In this document: positions 1 to 6,121 of the stretch, piece after piece
How positions within the stretch are numbered: position 1 is the stretch's first letter
Layout: each line of letters starts with the position of its first letter
NCBI GenBank assembly: GCA_028065725.1
Contig: JAPTVL010000436.1
Coordinates: forward strand, 1 to 20,008
DNA length: 20,008 bases
Direction of reading: 5' to 3'
Source: Betaproteobacteria bacterium
Lineage (GTDB): Bacteria > Pseudomonadota > Gammaproteobacteria > Burkholderiales > Rhodocyclaceae
Made by a program: the position numbers and the translations under genes
Notes under the pieces: generated by a model
What the model was told of the DNA's origin: nothing
The model's input: the letters and a program-made list of their open reading frames with translations, nothing else
Databases searched by the model: none

Positions 1-11
1 AGTTGTTTCAT
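1..11 (-). CDS. Start of a gene cut by the window edge (partial)
   Basis: Only the first codons (M-K-Q-) are inside the window, reading leftward from an ATG at 11-9. A very good Shine-Dalgarno, AAGGAG, lies nine bases upstream of this ATG (+ strand 19-24, ctcctt), which is why I call a start here. An inverted repeat at 34-50 and direct repeats at 67-120 lie in its upstream region. No function can be given. Confidence 0.6.
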
Positions 12-33
12 GGTGATCATCTCCTTGTTGTCC

Positions 34-50
34 TGCTCAAAAAATGAGCA
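34..50. repeat. Perfect short inverted repeat in the leader of the left-edge gene
   Basis: TGCTCA and TGAGCA form a 6-bp stem around an AAAAA loop, about 23 bases upstream of the leftward ATG at 11 and just above its ribosome binding site. It could be a 5'-UTR hairpin or a dyad for a regulator. The sequence alone does not decide. Confidence 0.45.
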
Positions 51-66
51 GCGAAGGTAAATCACC

Positions 67-120
67 CTGGGTAATTTTGAACGCGCACTACCTCATGAAA
101 CTGGGTAGTTTTGTTCGCGC
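67..120. repeat. Two 20-bp direct repeats, 34 bp apart
   Basis: Bases 67-86 and 101-120 match at 17 of 20 positions; both begin ctgggta and end cgcgc. They lie 56-109 bases upstream of the leftward start codon at 11, a position that suits paired regulator sites, but they could also mark a rearrangement junction beside the gene remnant that begins near 109. The period of 34 bp is close to three helical turns. Confidence 0.45.
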
Positions 121-144
121 GTCAACAGCGAATTACCGAACGTA

Positions 145-303
145 ATGCTGAACCACTTGAGCGACCGCTGCACGGTGCACGTATGGGAACAGGGCGAACG
201 AGTCACCGTCGCCTTCCAGGAGTGTCAGAAAATGTGCTCGGGCAATGCCTGGGAAGGCCTCTGGCCGATCCTGAACGACACTCGCGACGGCACCTGCGCC
301 TGA
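145..303 (+). pseudogene. Short Cys-rich reading frame, probably 3' remnant of a lost gene
   Basis: From an ATG at 145 to a TGA at 301-303 there are 52 codons with strongly C/G-ending third positions, as in real genes of this window. The product has four Cys (two in an ECQKMC pair) and a Trp-rich stretch, NAWEGLWP, then ends DGTCA. The frame stays open upstream to a TAG at 106-108, but no Shine-Dalgarno precedes the ATG. The frame ends 37 bases from the end of the convergent gene at 341, which is natural gene spacing. I read it as the C-terminal part of a larger secreted or lipoprotein-like gene that lost its 5' end, or less likely as an intact small protein. The family is not recognised. Confidence 0.35.
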
Positions 304-340
304 GCGCGGATCGCGATCTTTCAGGTCACCGGCAGAAATT

Positions 341-879
341 TCACAGCCTCGGCGCTGGATCGAAGCCGAATCGTCGTGGAACTTCGAGCCGCCTGATCGA
401 CAGCAGCGGCAGGCCGCGCCAGAACACGCCCGAACCGCCGGCCATGACGTCGAGCAAGTCTTCCTGCGCCGCTGGCGCGCCGCTGACGAGTTGGCAGGCC
501 GCCACGAATGCCGCAAGGTCCCGGTCATCAAGAAGCCCGATGCCGCACGCCGCAGCACGGCGCCCTCTTCGTCCAGGTAGACTGCCGCGACAGCGCCACC
601 GGCAGCGCCAGTATGCGCCGTCAGGCTGCCATCGGAATCCATGCGCCACACCAGCGGCGTGTAGTCGAGGGACACGAACACCGCTTGCGGGCCATTCTGG
701 AATCTCCAGTTGCCGGATTCGTCGGCAACGTAATGCGCATTGATGAATGCGATCAGACCCGGATGTCTGACCGGTTCGCCCTGCAGCCGCCAGGTGCCGC
801 GTCGATCAAGGGAAAGCCAGCCATAGCAGTTCGGCACCGATGGCCATTTCACGGCAGCTGAAACATCGGGATCCGACAT
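341..879 (-). pseudogene. Conserved hypothetical protein with a frameshift
   Basis: Reading leftward from an ATG at 879, the first ~108 codons give a coherent soluble protein (motifs NCYGWLSLDRRG, HPGLIAFINAHY, NGPQAVFVSLDY, LVWRM). I recognise the style of a conserved, uncharacterised betaproteobacterial family but cannot name its DUF number safely. Near 547-553 the coherent sequence jumps frame. The original frame turns into Arg/Ser-rich nonsense, while the neighbouring frame continues with GIGLLDDRDLAAFVAACQL and ends FDPAPRL, stop at 341-343. One missing base in the GC-rich stretch CTGCGGCGTGCGGC would explain it. The restored product would be about 178 residues. No clear ribosome binding site precedes 879. 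It may be a true pseudogene or a base-calling/assembly error. Confidence 0.6.
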
Positions 880-902
880 GTTCGAAAGCCGGGCACAAGC
901 GA

Positions 903-926
903 CATGAGGGCCACACGGCCCTCATG
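903..926 (-). terminator. Hairpin downstream of slyD
   Basis: CATGAGGGCC (903-912) and GGCCCTCATG (917-926) form a perfect 10-bp stem with an ACAC loop, 21 bases after the slyD stop codon. No strong T-run follows on the minus strand, so it is either a weak or Rho-assisted terminator or a 3'-end-protecting hairpin for the slyD transcript. Confidence 0.5.
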
Positions 927-947
927 CGCAGAGTGCTTCAGCCAGGC

Positions 948-1430
948 CTAGTGATGGTGGCCATGGTCGCCGTGCACATGGCCATGAGTGATCTCTTCGG
1001 TGGTGGCGGCGCGCACTGCGGTGACGGTGCAGGCGAACACCAGCGCGATGCCGGCCAGCGGGTGGTTGCCATCCACTACCACCTTGTCGTCGGCAATATC
1101 GGTAATGGTGAATAGCGCATCGTCGCTTTCCCCATCCTCGCTGCCGCGCTCGAACTGCATGCCGACTTCGATATTGTCGGGAAACAACTGGCGCGGTTCG
1201 ATGACGACCAGTTCGGCATCGTATTCGCCGAACGCATCATCCGGCTCAAGTTTGACTTCGAGGGCATCACCCACGGCCTTGCCCTGAAGTTCTTCTTCAA
1301 GGCGATCGAAAATGCCGCCATAACCGCCGTGCAGATAAACCATCGGGGCCTTACCTTCGTCGATCGACGTGCCATCGACATCCCTGACGTTGTATTTGAG
1401 AGTAACGACCGTGTTCCTAGCGATGAGCAT
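948..1430 (-). CDS. slyD: FKBP-type peptidyl-prolyl isomerase, SlyD-like
   Basis: A 160-residue cytosolic prolyl isomerase and chaperone. The FKBP half begins VVTLKYNVRDVDGT and carries the family stretch YLHGGYGGIFDRLEEELQGKAVGD (about residues 32-55). The inserted flap (IF) domain spans roughly residues 68-125, ending in the conserved NHPLAG motif, and the chain returns to the FKBP fold. The C-terminus is a short metal-binding tail with seven His between residues 149 and 160, as in SlyD, where such tails bind Ni and Zn. I chose the ATG at 1430, not the longer frame to 1502, because AAAGGA stands just upstream and the family starts there. The start lies inside the end of the upstream peroxiredoxin gene (14-base overlap), so the two are probably translationally coupled. 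Confidence 0.92.
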   Translation of the reverse strand: MLIARNTVVTLKYNVRDVDGTSIDEGKAPMVYLHGGYGGIFDRLEEELQGKAVGDALEVKLEPDDAFGEYDAELVVIEPRQLFPDNIEVGMQFERGSEDGESDDALFTITDIADDKVVVDGNHPLAGIALVFACTVTAVRAATTEEITHGHVHGDHGHHH

Positions 1431-1911
1431 GTTGCTTTCCTTTGCCGTTGAGGCTTTTAACGAGTTGATAAACCTCGGCGGCATGCCCTTTCGGATGCAC
1501 ATCGTAGAGGGCGTGACGAACTATGCCTTCCTTATCGACGATGAAGGTCGAACGTATTACACACAGCTTCTTGTGGCCGTCCCGTTCGCGAAACTGGGAC
1601 ACGCCGAACTTGCGACAGACATCGCCTTCCTCGTCCGACAACAGCCGCACCGACAAGCCATGCTTGTCGCGGAAATCTGCATGTGAAAGACAATCGTCGC
1701 GCGAGACGCCGAGCACAACGCAGTCAAGCCGGGCGAATTCATTTTCGTGATCCGAGAAATCGGCCGCCTCCAGCGTGCAATAGGGGGTGCCGTCGCGCGG
1801 ATAAAAAAACAGCACGGCGTTTTGACGGCCGCGCAGCGAACCAAAATCGAACCACTCCATATCGGCGTCGGGCAGTGAAAACTCCGGCGCCTTTTCTCCT
1901 TGATGCAGCAT
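1417..1911 (-). CDS. Peroxiredoxin of the Bcp/PrxQ (AhpC-TSA) family
   Basis: A 164-residue thiol peroxidase-like protein. The active-site loop reads FFYPRDGTPYCTLEA: Thr42 and Cys45 form the peroxidatic TxxC motif, with the supporting Arg at 120 in RSTFIVD. In E. coli Bcp a resolving Cys stands five residues after the peroxidatic one. Here that position is Ala50, so this enzyme must use another Cys (64, 74, 99 or 117 are available) or act by a 1-Cys mechanism. The ATG at 1911 is preceded by AGGGAGA. The gene lies 57 bases after zapE and overlaps the slyD start by 14 bases. It probably reduces peroxides with thioredoxin; that partner is inferred from the family. Confidence 0.88.
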   Translation of the reverse strand: MLHQGEKAPEFSLPDADMEWFDFGSLRGRQNAVLFFYPRDGTPYCTLEAADFSDHENEFARLDCVVLGVSRDDCLSHADFRDKHGLSVRLLSDEEGDVCRKFGVSQFRERDGHKKLCVIRSTFIVDKEGIVRHALYDVHPKGHAAEVYQLVKSLNGKGKQHAHR

Positions 1912-1941
1912 GTGGTTCTCCCTCTTCGGCGAACTCGATTC

Positions 1942-1972
1942 ATTCTAACCGAGTCTGCGAGGGAGGAATCAA
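1942..1972 (-). promoter_or_regulatory. Weak candidate promoter for the peroxiredoxin-slyD pair
   Basis: On the minus strand TTGATT (1967-1972) and TAGAAT (1942-1947) lie 19 bases apart in the short gap after zapE. The -10 is good but the spacer is longer than ideal, so the pair may instead be co-transcribed with zapE. Confidence 0.25.
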
Positions 1973-3117
1973 GTCCCGCCGACGGTCCCTTCAAGTGCCA
2001 GCACATCCTCGTGCCGATGCGGACTGGCGAGGTACTCAAGGGAACGCATTTCCACCAGGCGGCTGACCGTGCGCTTGAATTCGCCGGACTGCACGCCTTG
2101 CGTGTAGAGCGCTTCCGCCGGGCAGGCGGCGCCGATGATCAGCTTGACGCGATGATCGTAGAGCACGTCGACCAGCCAGGTAAAACGCCGCGCTTCATTG
2201 GCCCTGTCGGCCGACAATTTCGGCACCCGGGAAAGAAACAGGGTGTGATGGGAATTGGCCAGCCACAAGTAGTCGTTCTGCGAACGTGGGCCACCACACA
2301 GCGTGGCGAAATCGAACCAGATCACTCCCGGCGCGCGATGCAATACCGGAAGGGAACGGCCCAGCACCTCGATCGGCTTGGTATGCCCGGCGCCACCGGC
2401 AATCGCGTGAAAGGTGCGCTCGATTGTGGCATCAGCCGCTGCATCCTCGGCCACCAGGTAGACCTGGCTCTGTTCCAGCGCACGCAAACGATAGTCGATG
2501 CCGACATCGATTTCGATCACATCAAGTTTATGTCGCAGCAGCGCGATGGTCGGCAGGAACAGTTCGCGCTGCAAGCCGTTCGGATAGAGACCATCGGGCG
2601 GATAGTTCGACGTGATGCAGAACACCACGCCGGCATCGAACAGTGCCTGCATCAGCCGTCCCAGCATCATCGCGTCGGCAATGTCGGAGACGTGGAATTC
2701 ATCGAAGCACATCAGGCGGGTTTGTCGGGCGATGCGGGCTGCCACCTTCGCCAGCGGATCCGGCTCGTTGCGATGCGCGCGCAGCGATTCGTGAATCTCG
2801 CGCATGAAGGCATGAAAATGCACGCGGCGCTTGCGTTCATAGGGCACTGCCGCGAAAAAACAATCCATCAGGAAGCTCTTGCCGCGCCCCACTCCACCCC
2901 AGAACCAGACGCCGCGCGGAAGTTCGGGATGGACCAGCAGTTTCCTCAGCCGACCGCGCCGGGCCGCCTTGAGCGCCAGCAGTTCATCGTAGAACTGTTG
3001 CAGGCGCTGCGCCGCCAGCAGTTGCGCCGGATCGGCCTCGATGCCGCGCGCGGCCAGCGCGGCATTGAAGCCTTCGGTCATGCCGTCCTTGAGGACTTTG
3101 AGAATTTTATGGGGCAT
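1969..3117 (-). CDS. zapE: Cell division ATPase ZapE (AFG1-like)
   Basis: A 382-residue AFG1/ZapE P-loop ATPase. The Walker A motif is GGVGRGKS at residues 74-81, and Walker B is LMCFDE at 135-140, followed by the family stretch FHVSDIADAMMLGRL. ITSNYPPDGLYPNGLQR (sensor/arginine-finger region) comes next, and the C-terminal half keeps the AFG1 signature RFTWLVDVLYDHRVKLI. In E. coli ZapE associates with the Z-ring and affects its stability; cytosolic or membrane-associated. The start is uncertain. The ATG at 3117 has no Shine-Dalgarno and directly touches the MITE-like element, whereas the ATG at 3081 (residue 13) has AAGGA four bases upstream. The native 5' region may have been displaced by the element. 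It follows lpdA in the same direction but beyond a terminator. Confidence 0.9.
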   Translation of the reverse strand: MPHKILKVLKDGMTEGFNAALAARGIEADPAQLLAAQRLQQFYDELLALKAARRGRLRKLLVHPELPRGVWFWGGVGRGKSFLMDCFFAAVPYERKRRVHFHAFMREIHESLRAHRNEPDPLAKVAARIARQTRLMCFDEFHVSDIADAMMLGRLMQALFDAGVVFCITSNYPPDGLYPNGLQRELFLPTIALLRHKLDVIEIDVGIDYRLRALEQSQVYLVAEDAAADATIERTFHAIAGGAGHTKPIEVLGRSLPVLHRAPGVIWFDFATLCGGPRSQNDYLWLANSHHTLFLSRVPKLSADRANEARRFTWLVDVLYDHRVKLIIGAACPAEALYTQGVQSGEFKRTVSRLVEMRSLEYLASPHRHEDVLALEGTVGGT

Positions 3118-3385
3118 AGGGTCTGTTCACAATCATCCGGCGGATGGCGTTGAGGCCAGACGCGGATGGATGCAAGGCGGAGGACGCCGGCAAGGGTAAT
3201 CCCTTGCCAAGTCCGACAACGCAGCAGGCGCCGCGTCCGGCCTCAACCCGCAGGGCCGGGTCAAATTGGGCGCGCTGCGGCGTTGCGGCTCCTGGCGAGG
3301 TATCAACATCGCGGCGTCGCCGCGCCTTGCATCGCATCCCAATTTGATCCCGGCGCCACCGTCGCATGATTGTGAACAGACCCTA
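3117..3385. mobile_element. MITE-like element with perfect 20-bp terminal inverted repeats
   Basis: Bases 3117-3136 and 3366-3385 are exact inverted copies beginning TAGGGTCTGTTCACAATCAT. The outer TA pairs could be a TA target duplication. There is no credible protein inside. The interior folds into further stems: 3149-3165 with 3231-3247 (16 of 17 matching), 3189-3196 with 3201-3208 (perfect, TAAT loop), and 3255-3270 with 3338-3354 (one bulge). A short non-coding body, long terminal repeats and internal symmetry fit a miniature inverted-repeat transposable element mobilised in trans. Its left edge abuts the zapE ATG at 3117 and its right edge lies 3-4 bases past the T-run of the lpdA terminator. 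The parent insertion sequence is not identified; the IS fragment at the right edge of the window shows no matching end. Confidence 0.75.
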
Positions 3386-3388
3386 GTG

Positions 3389-3418
3389 AAAAGGGCGGCC
3401 AGGCTGACCCGGCCGCCC
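3389..3418 (-). terminator. Rho-independent terminator of the sdh-odh-lpdA run
   Basis: On the minus strand GGGCGGCC and GGCCGCCC (3411-3418 and 3393-3400) form a perfect 8-bp GC stem with a 10-base loop, followed by TTTT (3389-3392). It lies 19 bases after the lpdA stop and just before the MITE-like element, so it ends the long TCA transcript and separates it from zapE. Confidence 0.8.
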
Positions 3419-3437
3419 CGTACTGGCATGCGCTCGA

Positions 3438-4865
3438 TCAGAAATGCAACGCCCGCTTGTCCACGGCCAGCGATGCTTCATGCATGGCTTCCGAGAGTGT
3501 CGGATGGGCGTGGCAGATACGGGCAATGTCTTCCGACGACGCGTTGAACTCCATCGCCACGACGGCTTCGGCAATCAGTTCCGAGGCATTGTTGCCGATG
3601 ACGTGAACGCCAAGTATCCGGTCGGTCTTGGCGCAGGCGATCATTTTGACGAAGCCCGTGGTATCGCCCTGACCCAAAGCGCGGCCGTTGGCAGCAAAGG
3701 GAATCTGCCCGGTACGGTATTCGACGCCTTCGTTCTTCAGCTGCTGCTCGGTCTTGCCCACCCAGGCGATTTCCGGATGCGTATAGATGATCCAGGGCAC
3801 GGTGTCCAGATTGACGTGCCCCTTCTGCCCGGCGATGCATTCGGCCACCATGACGCCCTCTTCCATGCTCTTGTGCGCCAGCATCGGACCCGGCACCACG
3901 TCACCGACGGCCCAAACGTTTGGCAGATTGGTGCGGCAGTTCTTGTCCACCTTGATATAGCCGCGTGGATTGATCTCCAGGCCGACGTTCTCGCCGCCAA
4001 GGCCCTCGGTATGCGGCACGCGGCCGACGGAAACGATCAGGCGGTCGCACTGCAGGGTCCGGGTTTCGTCGCCCAGCTCATACTCGACGCTGATACCCTT
4101 CTTGCCGGTTTCGACCTTGGTGATCTTGACCCCGAGCTGGATGTCAAGCCCCTGCTTCTGGGTGAACACCTTCCAGGCTTCCTTGGCCACCGCCTGATCG
4201 GCCGAGCCGAGGAAATCCGGCAAGGCTTCGAGGATTGTTACCTCGGACCCCAGCCGCTTCCATACCGATCCGAGTTCGAGGCCGATCACACCAGCGCCGA
4301 TCACGCCGAGGCGCTTCGGGGTCGAATCGAACGAGAGCGCGCCGACGTTGTCGCAGATCAGCTTGTTATCGACTGGAATGCCAGGCAGATGGCGCGCCTT
4401 TGAGCCGGTGGCGACAATGACGTGGGTGGCTTCGACAATTTCGCCATTGACGTCGATCCGCCAGCACTCTTCCTCGCGATTGACGAACTTGCCGTGGCCG
4501 GGCAGCAAGGTGACCTTGTTCTTCTTGAACAGGCCTTTGATGCCGCTGGTCAGCTGGCCGACGATGTTGTCCTTGCGCTTGATCATGGTCGCCACGTCCA
4601 TCTTCACGCCGGAAGTGGAGATGCCGTGCATGACAAAGGAATGACTGGCCTGCTCATAGAGCTCCGAGGACTGCAGCAAGGCCTTCGACGGGATGCAGCC
4701 GACGTTGAGGCAGGTACCGCCAAGACGCACTTCGCCCTTGGGATCGGCGTAGGACTCCGATTCGATGCAGGCCGTGGATAGCCCCAGTTGCGCCGCACGG
4801 ATCGCCGCGACGTAACCGCCGGGGCCGCCGCCGATCACCACGACGTCAAATTTTTTGTTTGCCAT
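3438..4865 (-). CDS. lpdA: Dihydrolipoyl dehydrogenase (E3 of 2-oxoglutarate dehydrogenase)
   Basis: A 475-residue FAD flavoenzyme that reoxidises dihydrolipoamide on the E2 subunit and passes electrons to NAD+. FAD binding is shown by [14 protein letters not shown] at residues 8-21. The redox-active disulfide is Cys52/Cys57 in [13 protein letters not shown]. The NAD domain follows with [16 protein letters not shown], and the FAD-contact VWAVGDV lies near residue 315. The C-terminal interface has [12 protein letters not shown], with the catalytic His454-Pro and Glu459. Length matches the family. The start at 4865 is preceded by AAGGGA. It lies 10 bases after odhB, so it is the dedicated E3 of the adjacent complex, possibly shared with other 2-oxoacid dehydrogenases and glycine cleavage. 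Cytosolic. Confidence 0.97.
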   Translation of the reverse strand: MANKKFDVVVIGGGPGGYVAAIRAAQLGLSTACIESESYADPKGEVRLGGTCLNVGCIPSKALLQSSELYEQASHSFVMHGISTSGVKMDVATMIKRKDNIVGQLTSGIKGLFKKNKVTLLPGHGKFVNREEECWRIDVNGEIVEATHVIVATGSKARHLPGIPVDNKLICDNVGALSFDSTPKRLGVIGAGVIGLELGSVWKRLGSEVTILEALPDFLGSADQAVAKEAWKVFTQKQGLDIQLGVKITKVETGKKGISVEYELGDETRTLQCDRLIVSVGRVPHTEGLGGENVGLEINPRGYIKVDKNCRTNLPNVWAVGDVVPGPMLAHKSMEEGVMVAECIAGQKGHVNLDTVPWIIYTHPEIAWVGKTEQQLKNEGVEYRTGQIPFAANGRALGQGDTTGFVKMIACAKTDRILGVHVIGNNASELIAEAVVAMEFNASSEDIARICHAHPTLSEAMHEASLAVDKRALHF

Positions 4866-4875
4866 GAAAAATCCC

Positions 4876-6111
4876 TTAAACGTCCAGCAGGAGGCGGGCC
4901 GGATCTTCCAGCGCTTCCTTCATGGTGACCAGGCCCAGCACCGCCTCGCGACCGTCGATGATGCGGTGGTCGTAGGACATGGCGAGATAGTTGATCGGCC
5001 GGATCACGATCTGGCCGTTCTCGACCACGGCACGGTCCTTGGTCGCATGCACGCCAAGAATGGCCGACTGCGGCGGATTGATGATCGGAGTCGACAGCAT
5101 CGAACCGAAGGTGCCGCCGTTGGAAATCGAGAAAGTGCCGCCGGTCAGGTCTTCGATGGACAGCTTGCCGTCCCTGGCCTTGGAGCCGAATTCGGCGATC
5201 TTCTTCTCGATTTGCGCCAGGCTCATCTGGTCGGCGTCGCGCAGGATCGGCACCACCAGGCCGCGCGGCGAACCGACCGCAATGCCGATGTCGAAATAGC
5301 CGTGATAGACGATGTCGTTGCCGTCGACCGAAGCGTTGATCACCGGATACTTCTTCAGCGCGGCCACCGCGGCCTTGACGAAGAAGGACATGAAGCCGAG
5401 CTTGACGCCGTGTTCCTTCTCGAACCTTTCCTGGTACTTCTTGCGCATTTCCATCACCGGCGCCATGTTGACCTCGTTGAAGGTGGTCAGGATGGCGTTG
5501 GTGGACTGCGATTGCACCAGGCGCTCGGCAACGCGTGCGCGCAGGCGCGACATCGGCACGCGCTGTTCCGGGCGGTCGGCGATGATGGCATCGGCACTGA
5601 CGACATTGGGCTGCGGCAGTGCAGGCTTGGCCGCAACAGTCGGCGCTGGTGACACGGCGGCCGGCGCCGGGGCTGCTGCCTTGGCGCCACCGCTGACGTC
5701 TTCCTTGAGGATGCGTCCGCCACGACCGCTGCCCTGTACGTCGGCAGCGGAAATACCCTTCTCGTCCATGATCTTGCGCGCCGACGGCATCGCCGTCGCA
5801 GCGGCAGCAGGAGCCGGCGCGGCAGCGGGCGCTGCCGCGGGTTTGGCGGCAGGCGCGGCAACCGCGGCTTTGCCCTCGGTGTCCAGTTGGGCGATGACTT
5901 CGCCGGCAACCACGGTTTCGCCGTTGCCCTTGATGATCTTGACGATCACGCCGCTGTCCGGTGCCGGCAACTCCAGCACCACTTTATCGGTTTCGATGTC
6001 GATCAGGTTCTGGTCGCGGGTGACGGCATCGCCTTCCTTGACATGCCAGGCCGACAGGGTGGCTTCGGCCACCGACTCGGATAGTTGGGGTACCTTGACT
6101 TCGATGATCAT
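4876..6111 (-). CDS. odhB: Dihydrolipoyllysine succinyltransferase (E2 of 2-oxoglutarate dehydrogenase)
   Basis: A 411-residue E2 core subunit that transfers the succinyl group from lipoamide to CoA. The N-terminal lipoyl domain (residues 1-78) carries the lipoylated Lys43 in IETDKVVLE. An Ala/Pro-rich flexible linker follows, then the peripheral-subunit-binding domain ([17 protein letters not shown]...[11 protein letters not shown], about residues 115-150), a second Ala/Pro linker, and the catalytic domain ending with SYDHRIIDG, whose His382 and Asp386 are the acyltransferase residues. I start at the ATG at 6111, not the longer open frame to 6228: the family begins [14 protein letters not shown] lies upstream, and the extra codons overlap odhA. 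It lies 10 bases after odhA and 10 before lpdA, an operon arrangement with tight coupling. Confidence 0.97.
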   Translation of the reverse strand: MIIEVKVPQLSESVAEATLSAWHVKEGDAVTRDQNLIDIETDKVVLELPAPDSGVIVKIIKGNGETVVAGEVIAQLDTEGKAAVAAPAAKPAAAPAAAPAPAAAATAMPSARKIMDEKGISAADVQGSGRGGRILKEDVSGGAKAAAPAPAAVSPAPTVAAKPALPQPNVVSADAIIADRPEQRVPMSRLRARVAERLVQSQSTNAILTTFNEVNMAPVMEMRKKYQERFEKEHGVKLGFMSFFVKAAVAALKKYPVINASVDGNDIVYHGYFDIGIAVGSPRGLVVPILRDADQMSLAQIEKKIAEFGSKARDGKLSIEDLTGGTFSISNGGTFGSMLSTPIINPPQSAILGVHATKDRAVVENGQIVIRPINYLAMSYDHRIIDGREAVLGLVTMKEALEDPARLLLDV

Positions 6112-6121
6112 GATTTCTCCG

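Noticed and set aside
3189..3208. Perfect 8-bp stem with TAAT loop read as a terminator
   Set aside because: No T-run on either side; it is one of the nested stems of the mobile element.
3133..3574. Several short open frames inside the MITE-like element on both strands
   Set aside because: They are Arg/Pro/Ala-rich, lack ribosome binding sites, and run through inverted repeats; no protein family is visible.
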